From an uncultured Lachnospiraceae bacterium (GTDB lineage: Bacteria; Bacillota; Clostridia; Lachnospirales; Lachnospiraceae), in contig CAMEOT010000003.1 in NCBI GenBank assembly GCA_945929965.1, positions 70,670-134,669 of the forward strand: a stretch of DNA of 64,000 bases, in the 5' to 3' direction. Made by a program: the position numbers and the translations under genes. How positions within the stretch are numbered: the first letter of the stretch is position 1; each line of letters begins with the position of its first letter. This document shows, piece by piece, positions 26,711 through 35,174 of this stretch. The notes under the pieces were generated by a model that saw only the letters and a list, made by a program, of their open reading frames with translations, did not search any database and was not told where the DNA came from.

Positions 26711-27239
26711 CAGCAGTATTCTACGCAAGATCGTGGTTGTGTTACTGATCCTTGTATTCTTTATCCTGCAGTGCAGTGTGTTTAACAGTCTGGCGTTAGG
26801 TGGCATCATTCCCAATCTGATGATCATTCTGACTTCTTCTTTCGGATTCATGAGAGGGGAGAAGGCAGGACTTCTGATCGGGTTTGCCTGTGGGCTTTTA
26901 TGTGATATTTTTTTTGGCAGCTTTCTTGGATTTTATGCCATGGTCATGATGTACATAGGCTTTGTGAACGGAAAATTCTGCCGGATCTTTTATCCGGAAG
27001 ACATCAAACTGCCACTGGCACTGATCGTCGTAAGTGATATTTCTTATGGATTAATTTGCTATATTCTGATGTTCCTGTTGAGAGGGCGTTTTTATTTCCC
27101 GTATTATTTTACCAAAGTGATCCTTCCGGAGGCACTTTACACTATCGTTGTTACGATTATTTTGTATCCTCTGATTTTGAAGATCCATCAGAAGTTAGAG
27201 GAGAAGGAAAAAAGGAGCGCACAGAAATTTGTTTCGTGA
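26700..27239 (+). CDS. mreD: Rod shape-determining protein MreD
   Basis: 179 residues with about five membrane segments. Start at 26700 (MENNSSILRK) after GGGAGGAGGCACAG; the longer frame from 26655 lies inside mreC and lacks a site. Typical MreD stretches are LGGIIPNLMIILTSSFGFMRGEKAGLLIGF and CGLLCDIFFGSFLGFYA. Membrane partner of MreC in the elongasome; overlaps the PBP2 start by 11 bases. Confidence 0.92.
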   Translation: MENNSSILRKIVVVLLILVFFILQCSVFNSLALGGIIPNLMIILTSSFGFMRGEKAGLLIGFACGLLCDIFFGSFLGFYAMVMMYIGFVNGKFCRIFYPEDIKLPLALIVVSDISYGLICYILMFLLRGRFYFPYYFTKVILPEALYTIVVTIILYPLILKIHQKLEEKEKRSAQKFVS

Positions 27240-30114
27240 AATCAAAGATCACATTATAAATATTGTGACCAGCAGACTGACAGTGTTGGCGATTTTATTT
27301 GTTTTTTTCGCCGGAGTGCTTGTTTATCGTTGTTTTAATCTGCAGATCGTAAACGGTAAAGAATATCTGAATGATTTTATTCTCCAAATTGAGAAGACCA
27401 GAGATATTTCCAGTACCAGAGGCCGTATTTTAGACTGCAACGGCAATGTCCTTGCGGAAAATGAGCTGGCGTACTCCGTGAAGATCGAGGATGTATTTGA
27501 ATCCAGCCGGAATAAGAATGCCAAGGTGAACGATGTAGTATATCGTCTGATCAAACTGATTGAGAAAAACGGGGACAGTGTGATCACAGATTTTAAGATT
27601 GTGATCGATGAGGACGGTGATTTCACTTATTCGGTGGATGGTACGGCGCTGCTCCGTTTCCAGGCGGACGTACTTGGATATAAGACCGTCGACAAGCTGT
27701 CAGCGGAAGAAAAGGCCATGACAGCCCAGGAACTGATGGAATACCTAAGCCGTGCCAAGGGCTTTGCCATCGGTCAGTACGAGGATCCTGAGGACAATAA
27801 GACTCCCTTTGTACCCGGAAAGGGTTATACGAAGGAAGAGTGGCTGCAGATGGTGACCATCCGGTATGCCATGAATCTGACCTCTTTCCGTAAATACGTG
27901 GGAACCACTGTGGCAACCAATGTCAGTGAGAAGACGGTAGCCGTCATCATGGAGAATTCCGACCAGTTAGACGGTGTCTCCATTGTGGAAGACACGGTGA
28001 GACATTATATAGATAGTAAATATTTTGCACATGTGCTGGGATATACCGGCAAGATTTCTTCCGATGAACTGACGGAATTAAACGCGCAGGTCGTGGCGGA
28101 AGGCGGAAGTGAAGACTCGTATACTATCAATGATGTGGTAGGTAAGAGCGGTATGGAAGCCTATATGGAGACGACGTTGCAGGGTACCAAGGGCAGTGAG
28201 AAAGTGGTGGTGGATGTTACCGGTAAGGTAATCACCATTTTGGAGCGTAAAGAGGCACAGCCGGGAGCGGATGTCTACCTGAGCATAGACAAGGACCTTA
28301 CAGAAGCGGTTTATAATATTGTGGAGCAGAAGCTTGCCGGCCTGGTAGCCAGCAAGATCATCAATGCCAAAGAGTTTAATCTGCCGGAAAATGCGAAAAG
28401 TTCATCCATCAAGATACCCATTTACGATGTGTATTTTGCCATGATCAATAACAATATTCTGAACAGAAAACACTTTGAAGCAGAGGACGCAAAAGAGACG
28501 GAGCAGGCTGTATACGCAGCTTATCTGGAGTATAAACAGGGTGTTTACGATAAGCTGACCTACGAACTTACGGACGGGGCAACACCGTACAATAAACTAT
28601 CCAAGGAGTATCAGGTCTACCAGAGTAATATTGTGAGCCTCCTTAGGGAGAACGGCGTCATCATGAAAGAACTGGTGGACGATAACGATGCCACACAGAA
28701 TGCCTGGGCGAAGGAAGAGGTCATCTCTTTGAAGGAATACCTTCAGTACTGCATCGCCATGAACTGGATCGATGTCAGTAAGCTGGAATTGAATGATAAA
28801 TATTCCGATTCCGCAGAGGTGTATGACAAACTGTTGGATTACATCATTGATGAGGTGGACCATACATCGGAATTTCAAAAACGTTTTTATAAATATATGT
28901 TGTTAAATGATAAGATCACCGGCAGACAGATCTGCATGCTCTTATGCGAACAACAGGTGGTGGATATTCCTGCGGAAGATGAGGAAGCTCTGTATTCCGG
29001 AAAACTGTCGGCATATCAGTTCATGATGAACCGGATCAATAATCTGGAGATCACACCGGCACAGCTGGCGCTGGATCCCTGCAATGCCTCTGTGGTAATT
29101 ACGGATGTCAATACGGGTGACGTGCTTGCCATGGTATCTTACCCAGGCTATGACAACAATAAAATGGCAAATACCGTGGATGCGGAATACTATGCGCAGC
29201 TGAATGCGGACAAGTCCAGTCCTCAGCTGAATTTTGCCACACAATACAAGGCAGCGCCCGGATCTACTTTCAAGATAGTGTCTGCTACGGCAGGGCTGAT
29301 GGAGAATGTGATCAATCTGCAGACCAAAGTGAACTGTGTCGGAACCTTTACTGAGATCACACCATCTCCCAGATGCTGGAGGATCTCCGGACATGGTTAT
29401 GAGAATGTAACATCAGCCATCAAAGATTCCTGTAACTATTTCTTCTACAATGTCGGCTATCAACTGGCTACAAGAAGTGGAACTTATAATGAGGAAGAAG
29501 GTCTGGATACTTTAAGTAAATATGCGGATCTGTATGGATTGACGGATAAGTCCGGCGTGGAGATTGGCGAATATGCTCCGGATGTGTCTACCAAGGACCC
29601 GGTACGTTCCGCTATCGGACAGGGCAGCAACAGCTATACGACGGTAGGACTCGCCAGATATGTTACTACCATTGCCAACAGCGGTACCTGCTATAATCTG
29701 ACCCTTTTAGATAAGACCACAGATTCCCAGGGGAATCTGCTGAAGGAATATCATGCAGAGGTGCGGAATCAGATCGATCTGCCGCAGGAATACTGGAATG
29801 CTTTCCATCTGGGAATGCGTCAGGTGGTGGAGAATAAAAAGTATTTCAGCGATCTGGCGGTAAATGTTGCAGGTAAGACCGGTACGGCAGAGCAGACCGC
29901 GTCCAGGCCGAACCATGCGCTGTTTATCTGCTATGCACCGTATGAGAATCCGGAGATCGCTATTGCGACCCGAATTCCCTTCGGATATTCCTCCGACTAT
30001 GCGGCTCAGTTCACCAGAGACATTATTAAATATTATTACGGACTGGCAGAAGAGGATGATCTGATCACCGGTACAGCAGATGCACTGGATAATGCGGTAT
30101 CGAACGAGATGTGA
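27229..30114 (+). CDS. mrdA: Penicillin-binding protein 2 (elongasome transpeptidase)
   Basis: 961 residues, far larger than the usual 600-720 of PBP2. N-terminal membrane segment (about 14-32), dimerisation region with RGRILDCNGNVLAEN, and a transpeptidase domain with Ser679 in APGSTFKIVSA, the SCN motif (SCNYFFYNVG) and KTGT starting at about residue 883. Between the start of the transpeptidase module (SIDKDLTEAVYNIVEQKLAG, about 345-365) and SVVITDVNTGDVLAM (about 622) lie roughly 250 extra residues, acidic and helical in look. TTG start at 27229 preceded by AAGGAG and overlapping mreD. Makes lateral-wall cross-links with RodA. Confidence 0.93.
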   Translation: MFREIKDHIINIVTSRLTVLAILFVFFAGVLVYRCFNLQIVNGKEYLNDFILQIEKTRDISSTRGRILDCNGNVLAENELAYSVKIEDVFESSRNKNAKVNDVVYRLIKLIEKNGDSVITDFKIVIDEDGDFTYSVDGTALLRFQADVLGYKTVDKLSAEEKAMTAQELMEYLSRAKGFAIGQYEDPEDNKTPFVPGKGYTKEEWLQMVTIRYAMNLTSFRKYVGTTVATNVSEKTVAVIMENSDQLDGVSIVEDTVRHYIDSKYFAHVLGYTGKISSDELTELNAQVVAEGGSEDSYTINDVVGKSGMEAYMETTLQGTKGSEKVVVDVTGKVITILERKEAQPGADVYLSIDKDLTEAVYNIVEQKLAGLVASKIINAKEFNLPENAKSSSIKIPIYDVYFAMINNNILNRKHFEAEDAKETEQAVYAAYLEYKQGVYDKLTYELTDGATPYNKLSKEYQVYQSNIVSLLRENGVIMKELVDDNDATQNAWAKEEVISLKEYLQYCIAMNWIDVSKLELNDKYSDSAEVYDKLLDYIIDEVDHTSEFQKRFYKYMLLNDKITGRQICMLLCEQQVVDIPAEDEEALYSGKLSAYQFMMNRINNLEITPAQLALDPCNASVVITDVNTGDVLAMVSYPGYDNNKMANTVDAEYYAQLNADKSSPQLNFATQYKAAPGSTFKIVSATAGLMENVINLQTKVNCVGTFTEITPSPRCWRISGHGYENVTSAIKDSCNYFFYNVGYQLATRSGTYNEEEGLDTLSKYADLYGLTDKSGVEIGEYAPDVSTKDPVRSAIGQGSNSYTTVGLARYVTTIANSGTCYNLTLLDKTTDSQGNLLKEYHAEVRNQIDLPQEYWNAFHLGMRQVVENKKYFSDLAVNVAGKTGTAEQTASRPNHALFICYAPYENPEIAIATRIPFGYSSDYAAQFTRDIIKYYYGLAEEDDLITGTADALDNAVSNEM

Positions 30115-30207
30115 TCCTATTCGCGAAGGGTAAGCTTTGAAAAAGCAATTATGCGAATGTGAGGCTTTAAGATAGATATCGACAAAGTAAAAAGACAGGT
30201 ATAGAAC

Positions 30208-30879
30208 ATGAAAGATGCAGTATTGATTAAAAGTTTTCCAAATGGTATTACGCTTTTAATGAGAGAGGATGCTTCCATGGAGGAAATTTTACAGGAACTT
30301 ACGGTAAAATTTACAGAAGCAAGGAACTTTTTCGGAAGCTCCACCATGGCACTGTCTATGGAGGGGCGAAAGGTGACAGAAGCAGAAGAAATTCTTATTT
30401 TGGATACCATCCGCGTGAACAGCAATGTCAGGATCGCCTGTATTGTAGGGCATGATGACGATACCAATAAAAATTTCATCAAGGCACTTCAACATATGGA
30501 TAAAAAGCTGTCCGGTACGGAAGGAGGACAATTCTATAAAGGAACTCTGAAGAATCGGGAAGTGATCGAGACGGAGAACAGCATTGTGGTGCTGGGGGAT
30601 GTTTATCCGGGAAGTGCAGTGTTTTCTGCAGGCAACATTATCATTTTGGGAGGCCTGTATGGCGAAGCTTATGCCGGAGGAGACGGCAGAGAAGATGCCT
30701 ATATCGTAGCGCTTGAAATGGAGCCGGAAAGATTAAAAATCGGCGATTTCAAATACAAAACCAATGCGAAACAGTTGAAATGGGGAATACACCCCAAAGT
30801 ACAACCGAAAATTGCACACCTGAAGGGTGGGAAGATCGTATTTGATCCCCTTACAAAAGAATTACTGGGTGCCTTTTAA
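30208..30879 (+). CDS. minC: Septum site-determining protein MinC
   Basis: 223 residues: an N-terminal FtsZ-antagonist domain and a C-terminal beta-helix (about 110-215) with GDVYPGSAVFSAGNIIILGGLYGEAYAGG, the conserved MinC core. Together with MinD and MinE, encoded next, it keeps FtsZ rings away from the poles. A gap of 93 bases after PBP2 holds no convincing promoter, so it probably continues the mre operon. Confidence 0.94.
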   Translation: MKDAVLIKSFPNGITLLMREDASMEEILQELTVKFTEARNFFGSSTMALSMEGRKVTEAEEILILDTIRVNSNVRIACIVGHDDDTNKNFIKALQHMDKKLSGTEGGQFYKGTLKNREVIETENSIVVLGDVYPGSAVFSAGNIIILGGLYGEAYAGGDGREDAYIVALEMEPERLKIGDFKYKTNAKQLKWGIHPKVQPKIAHLKGGKIVFDPLTKELLGAF

Positions 30880-30921
30880 CAGGATCCAGGGGACGACAAA
30901 ATAAAACAGGAGGAATCCAAT

Positions 30922-31743
30922 ATGGAACAAAATGTTTCCACGGAGAAGAAAAGCTCCGAAGTCATTGTCGTCACTTCAGGAAAAGGCGGTGTAGGTAAGA
31001 CCACTACATCTGCAAATGTCGGAACAGGTCTTGCAAAGGCGGGCTGTAAAGTATGCCTCATCGATACGGATATAGGACTGCGCAATCTCGATGTTGTCAT
31101 GGGACTGGAGAACCGTATCGTATATAATCTGGTGGATGTGGTAGAAGGTAACTGCCGCATCAAGCAGGCATTGATTCGTGATAAGAGGCATCCCGGACTC
31201 TATCTGATGCCTTCGGCACAGACCAGAGACAAAAGCGCGGTCACCCCGGGACAGATGGTGAAGGTCATAGACCACCTGCGGGAACAGTTTGATTATATTA
31301 TTTTAGACTGCCCTGCGGGAATCGAACAGGGATTCCAGAATGCCATCGCCGGAGCGGACCGGGCGTTAGTCGTAACCACGCCGGAGGTATCTGCTATCCG
31401 GGATGCAGATCGTATCATAGGACTGTTGGAAGCCAACGGATTCAAACAGATGGATCTGGTGATCAACAGACTGCGTATGGATATGGTGCGCCGGGGAGAT
31501 ATGATGTCTGCGGATGATGTGGTGGATATTCTTGCGATACCTCTCATCGGAATCATTCCGGATGATGAAAACGTGGTGATCGCCACGAATCAGGGAGAAC
31601 CGCTTGTAGGGAATGATACACCGGCGGGAAAAGCATATTACAATGTGGTGGAACGTCTGCGAGGAAGAGAAATTCCCTTCCTGGACTTCGAAAAAGGTAT
31701 GTCTTTCTGGACAAAAGTAACCGGTATTTTTCGAAAAGTATAG
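30922..31743 (+). CDS. minD: Septum site-determining ATPase MinD
   Basis: 273 residues. Deviant Walker A SGKGGVGKTTTSANVG, switch DTDIGLRNLDVVMGLENR, and DCPAGIEQGF. The C-terminal tail (about 256-273; FEKGMSFWTKVTGIFRKV) is an amphipathic membrane-targeting helix. Good AGGAGG-type ribosome binding site. Recruits MinC to the membrane and is released by MinE. Confidence 0.96.
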   Translation: MEQNVSTEKKSSEVIVVTSGKGGVGKTTTSANVGTGLAKAGCKVCLIDTDIGLRNLDVVMGLENRIVYNLVDVVEGNCRIKQALIRDKRHPGLYLMPSAQTRDKSAVTPGQMVKVIDHLREQFDYIILDCPAGIEQGFQNAIAGADRALVVTTPEVSAIRDADRIIGLLEANGFKQMDLVINRLRMDMVRRGDMMSADDVVDILAIPLIGIIPDDENVVIATNQGEPLVGNDTPAGKAYYNVVERLRGREIPFLDFEKGMSFWTKVTGIFRKV

Positions 31744-31754
31744 GAAGGGGACGG

Positions 31755-32039
31755 ATGAATATGAAACATTTTTTTCGCAGGAAAAGTTCCTGCCAGGTGG
31801 CAAAGGACCGGTTGAAAATTCTGTTGATATCCGACAGGGTAAACTGTTCGCCGGAGATGATGGAACTGATCAAGGCAGATATTACCAAAGTGATCTCCAA
31901 GTATATGCGCATTGACACAGACCATATGGAGATTGAGATACAGGCGAAGGGCAATAATAAAGGCGGACGGAATAAAACTCCCAGCCTGATTGCCAATATA
32001 CCGATCCTGGATCTGCAGAAAAATGCAAAAATGCCATGA
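31755..32039 (+). CDS. minE: Cell division topological specificity factor MinE
   Basis: 94 residues: a basic N-terminal amphipathic start (MNMKHFFRRKSSCQVAKDRLKILLISDR) and the C-terminal dimerisation domain (KADITKVISKYMRIDTDHMEIEIQ). Its presence, rather than DivIVA/MinJ alone, implies an oscillating or MinE-driven Min system. Spaced 11 bases after minD. Confidence 0.93.
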   Translation: MNMKHFFRRKSSCQVAKDRLKILLISDRVNCSPEMMELIKADITKVISKYMRIDTDHMEIEIQAKGNNKGGRNKTPSLIANIPILDLQKNAKMP

Positions 32040-32066
32040 ATACATAAGAAACAGAAAGGCTGATAA

Positions 32067-33173
32067 ATGTTTAAGAATTATAGATTACGGGATTATGATT
32101 TCAAATTGATCATATTGGTGCTTGCACTGTCGGTCGTCGGAATACTGACGATCGGCAGCGCCGAACCGGCACAGCAGAACAAGCAGATTGCCGGTGTGGC
32201 AGTCGGATTGGTTATCATGATCGTCCTTTCCTTTTTTAATTATTCCATTCTGCTGAAGCTATACTGGCTGATGTATATTGGCAATCTTGTCCTGCTGGGA
32301 CTGGTCATTTTGATGGGCGAAGAAGGCAACGGAGCACAGAGATGGCTGAAGATCGGCGGACTGCAATTTCAACCTTCGGAACTTGCAAAAATTTTATTGA
32401 TTTTATTCTTTGCACAGTTTATTATGAAATATAAGGAGAAGCTGAACACCTTCCGTGTGATCGCTTTGATCGCGGTACTTATGGGAGTTCCATGGATCAT
32501 GGTAAAGGAACAGCCGGCACTGTCTACAAGTATTGTACTGATCTTTATTTTCTGCGTGATTCTGTACACCGGCGGCATCAGTTATAAACTGATCTTCGGA
32601 ACTTTGGCGGTAGCCGTTCCGGCTATCATTATCCTGGTATCACTGGCGATGCAGCCGGACAGTACCATATTGGAGACCTATCAGAGAAATCGTATTCTTG
32701 CCTTTGTGAATCCGGAGGAATATTCTACGGATCTGGCATACCAGCAGTTGAATTCCGTAACGGCCATCGGCTCCGGGGAACTGAACGGCAAGGGCTATAA
32801 AAATAACGAGATCACATCGGTGAAAAACGGCAATTTCCTGTCAGAAGCGGAAACCGATTTCATATTTGCGGTAATCGGGGAAGAGTTCGGATTTAAGGGA
32901 AGTATAGCGGTTATTATTCTACTGCTTTTAACGGCGATGGAATGCATATCCATTGCATCAAAAGCAAAGGATGTTGCAGGAACCATTATCGCCGCGTCTA
33001 TGGGAGGCCTGATCGCCTTCCAGAGCTTTGTAAATATCGGAGTTGCAACATTTATTCTCCCGAACACAGGACTTCCGCTGCCTTTTGTCAGTTATGGACT
33101 GACATCATTACTCAGCCTGTATATTGGTATGGGAGTTGTAATGAATGTACGGCTTCAGGCGAAGAAAGGCTAA
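32067..33173 (+). CDS. rodA: Rod shape-determining glycosyltransferase RodA
   Basis: 368 residues with about ten membrane segments, SEDS family. Recognisable stretches are GAQRWLKIGGLQFQPSELAKI and the conserved catalytic-loop Asp region, then ETDFIFAVIGEEFGFKGS and LPLPFVSYGLTSLL near the end. Polymerises glycan strands for elongation together with PBP2, encoded upstream in the same cluster. Confidence 0.95.
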   Translation: MFKNYRLRDYDFKLIILVLALSVVGILTIGSAEPAQQNKQIAGVAVGLVIMIVLSFFNYSILLKLYWLMYIGNLVLLGLVILMGEEGNGAQRWLKIGGLQFQPSELAKILLILFFAQFIMKYKEKLNTFRVIALIAVLMGVPWIMVKEQPALSTSIVLIFIFCVILYTGGISYKLIFGTLAVAVPAIIILVSLAMQPDSTILETYQRNRILAFVNPEEYSTDLAYQQLNSVTAIGSGELNGKGYKNNEITSVKNGNFLSEAETDFIFAVIGEEFGFKGSIAVIILLLLTAMECISIASKAKDVAGTIIAASMGGLIAFQSFVNIGVATFILPNTGLPLPFVSYGLTSLLSLYIGMGVVMNVRLQAKKG

Positions 33174-33201
33174 AGATAGAATAGAAGAAGGGGTATAGAG
33201 T

Positions 33202-33597
33202 ATGAACATTGCACTGATTGCACATGATGCCAAAAAGAAATTAATGCAGAACTTCTGCATTGCTTATCGTGGAATCCTGAGCAAAAATGAATTGTACGCT
33301 ACCGGAACTACCGGAAGACTGATCGAAGAGGTTACCAATCTTAACGTTCACAAATATCTGGCGGGTCATCTGGGCGGTGAGCAGCAGATTGGTGCACAGA
33401 TCGAACACAACGAGATCGACCTGGTAATCTTTCTGCGGGATCCGCTGGCACCGAAGGCGCATGAACCGGATGTGAGTAATGTAATGCGTCTCTGTGATAT
33501 GCATAATATCCCACTGGCAACGAATCTTGCCAGCGCAGAACTGTTGATCAAGTCCCTGGACAGAGGAGATTTAGAGTGGCGTGAGATGTACAAATAA
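33202..33597 (+). CDS. mgsA: Methylglyoxal synthase
   Basis: 131 residues, normal size. Converts dihydroxyacetone phosphate to methylglyoxal, a bypass of lower glycolysis. [34 protein letters not shown] and VIFLRDPL with the catalytic Asp are all present. Placement directly after rodA is common in Clostridia and need not mean a shared function. It overlaps the next gene by 17 bases. Confidence 0.95.
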   Translation: MNIALIAHDAKKKLMQNFCIAYRGILSKNELYATGTTGRLIEEVTNLNVHKYLAGHLGGEQQIGAQIEHNEIDLVIFLRDPLAPKAHEPDVSNVMRLCDMHNIPLATNLASAELLIKSLDRGDLEWREMYK

Positions 33598-34570
33598 ATT
33601 TCGTATGATTACTTCCTGCATTTCGACAGTACTTTGTATGATAATGCTGACGGGATGTGGTAATGTAGCCTATGTGTTTCCCTATGACGTGGATTCTAAC
33701 GTCAGCAGTTTTAATGTTCTCGCCGGAACGGGAGAAGACAAAGCAGCAACATTCGCCCAGGATCTGTGCGTGGTTACCGGGGACAATACCGGAGACGGCA
33801 GCGTGGATATGACCCAGGCGTCGGCGGCGGTATTGTTCGATGTGAATAACAAAGAGGTACTGTATTCAAAAAATGCCTATGGGCGGCTTTATCCCGCCAG
33901 CCTGACGAAGGTAATGACGGCATTGGTAGCACTGAAAAACGCATCTTTGGATACGATACTTACTGCCACGAATTCCGTTAAAATCACGGAGTCCGGTGCT
34001 CAGCTCTGCGGACTGAAAAGCGGCGATACCATGACGTTAGATCAGGCACTGCATATTCTGCTGATGTATTCCGCAAATGATGCAGCCATACTGATTGCGG
34101 AGAATGTTGGAGGCAGCGTGGATCATTTCGTGGAGATGATGAACGAAGAAGCAGCAAGACTTGGTGCAACCAATACCAGCTTTGCCAATCCCCACGGTCT
34201 GTCGGATGATAACCACTATACCACAGCATATGATCTGTATCTGATTTTCAATGAAGCGGTCAAATACGAATCTTTCAATGAAATTATTCATATGACATCT
34301 TATCAGACCACGTATTATGATAAGGACGGTAAGGCAAAAGAGCTTACTGTGAATAATACGAACCGTTTCCTGAAGGGAGACTTTCAGGCCCCGGAGAATA
34401 TTACGGTGATCGGAGGCAAGACCGGTACCACCAATGCAGCAGGACACTGCCTGATATTGTTGTCCCGGGATGTGAGCGGAGCACCGTATATTTCCGTGAT
34501 ACTGAATTCTTCGGCAAGCGATGTACTGTATCCGGAAATGGTACAACTCCTGGAGCAAATCAACAAATAG
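33581..34570 (+). CDS. D-alanyl-D-alanine carboxypeptidase (DacF/PBP5-type) lipoprotein
   Basis: 329 residues with a lipoprotein signal ending MLTGCG (lipid Cys about residue 26) and an S11 serine peptidase domain: SxxK in [14 protein letters not shown], SxN in [13 protein letters not shown] in [12 protein letters not shown]. Trims the terminal D-Ala of peptidoglycan stems, limiting cross-linking, in keeping with the wall-building cluster upstream. It lacks the long C-terminal amphipathic anchor of PBP5, consistent with lipid anchoring instead. Starts inside mgsA. Confidence 0.9.
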   Translation: MRCTNKFRMITSCISTVLCMIMLTGCGNVAYVFPYDVDSNVSSFNVLAGTGEDKAATFAQDLCVVTGDNTGDGSVDMTQASAAVLFDVNNKEVLYSKNAYGRLYPASLTKVMTALVALKNASLDTILTATNSVKITESGAQLCGLKSGDTMTLDQALHILLMYSANDAAILIAENVGGSVDHFVEMMNEEAARLGATNTSFANPHGLSDDNHYTTAYDLYLIFNEAVKYESFNEIIHMTSYQTTYYDKDGKAKELTVNNTNRFLKGDFQAPENITVIGGKTGTTNAAGHCLILLSRDVSGAPYISVILNSSASDVLYPEMVQLLEQINK

Positions 34571-34573
34571 ATG

Positions 34574-34602
34574 TTGTTTTTTAAGGGTATATAAATTATA
34601 AT
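34574..34602 (+). promoter_or_regulatory. Promoter before the small Walker-A protein gene
   Basis: TTGTTT (34574-34579), 17-base spacer, TATAAT (34597-34602); the consensus -10 makes this a good candidate. It separates the next gene from the mre/min cluster. Confidence 0.65.
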
Positions 34603-34658
34603 AAGGTAAATAGGTTGCGTGAAGTTCCTATAAATTTTACGACAGGAGGGTTACACCA

Positions 34659-35078
34659 ATGGTTCAGTTGATTGTAGGCAAAAAGGGTAAGGGCAAGACA
34701 AAACAGCTGTTGGACAAAGTGAACAGCGAGGTAAAGGCTATTTCGGGCAGTATCGTATATCTGGACAAAAGTACGAAACATATGTATGAACTGAACAACA
34801 AGGTGCGTCTGATTGACGTTTCCCGCTATATGATCGAGAATGAGAGCGAATTTTTGGGGTTCGTATGCGGTATCATTTCTCAGGATCATGATCTGGAACA
34901 GATGTATTTTGACAGCTTTTTGAAGATCGCAGCATTGGAAGGCAAAGATATTTCCGCAGTGATTGAGAAACTGGACAGAATGAGCGATTTCTTCCAGGTA
35001 GATTTTATCCTTAGCGTATCAATGGATGAATCCGAATTACCGGAGGCTGTTAAGGATAAGATCATCGTATCTTTGTAA
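34659..35078 (+). CDS. Small P-loop-like protein of unknown function
   Basis: 139 residues. Begins MVQLIVGKKGKGKTKQLLD, a full Walker A pattern (GxxxxGKT), but the protein is too short for a complete ATPase and no Walker B aspartate pair is clear. Relatives are often labelled 'twitching motility protein PilT', a name based only on the P-loop. Ribosome binding site AGGAGG 10 bases upstream. It has its own promoter and is followed by a hairpin and the HlyD-like gene. Cytosolic; no membrane segment. Function unknown. Confidence 0.75.
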   Translation: MVQLIVGKKGKGKTKQLLDKVNSEVKAISGSIVYLDKSTKHMYELNNKVRLIDVSRYMIENESEFLGFVCGIISQDHDLEQMYFDSFLKIAALEGKDISAVIEKLDRMSDFFQVDFILSVSMDESELPEAVKDKIIVSL

Positions 35079-35104
35079 GAAAACGTATTATAATTTTCAC
35101 GTAT

Positions 35105-35135
35105 GAGAAGCCTCGGATGTCAACCGGGGCTTCTC
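35105..35135 (+). terminator. GC-rich hairpin before the HlyD-like gene
   Basis: Stem GAGAAGCCTCGG (35105-35116) / CCGGGGCTTCTC (35124-35135), one G-T pair, 7-base loop. No T-run follows (AAATGTAAG), so it may be a factor-dependent end, a processing stop or a leader element. Confidence 0.5.
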
Positions 35136-35174
35136 AAATGTAAGAGGATAAAAAGAGGAAAGGAGGTTTTTCTT

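Noticed and set aside
34659..35078. Type IV pilus PilT ATPase
   Set aside because: Only the P-loop is shared; the protein is far too short and no pilus genes are near.
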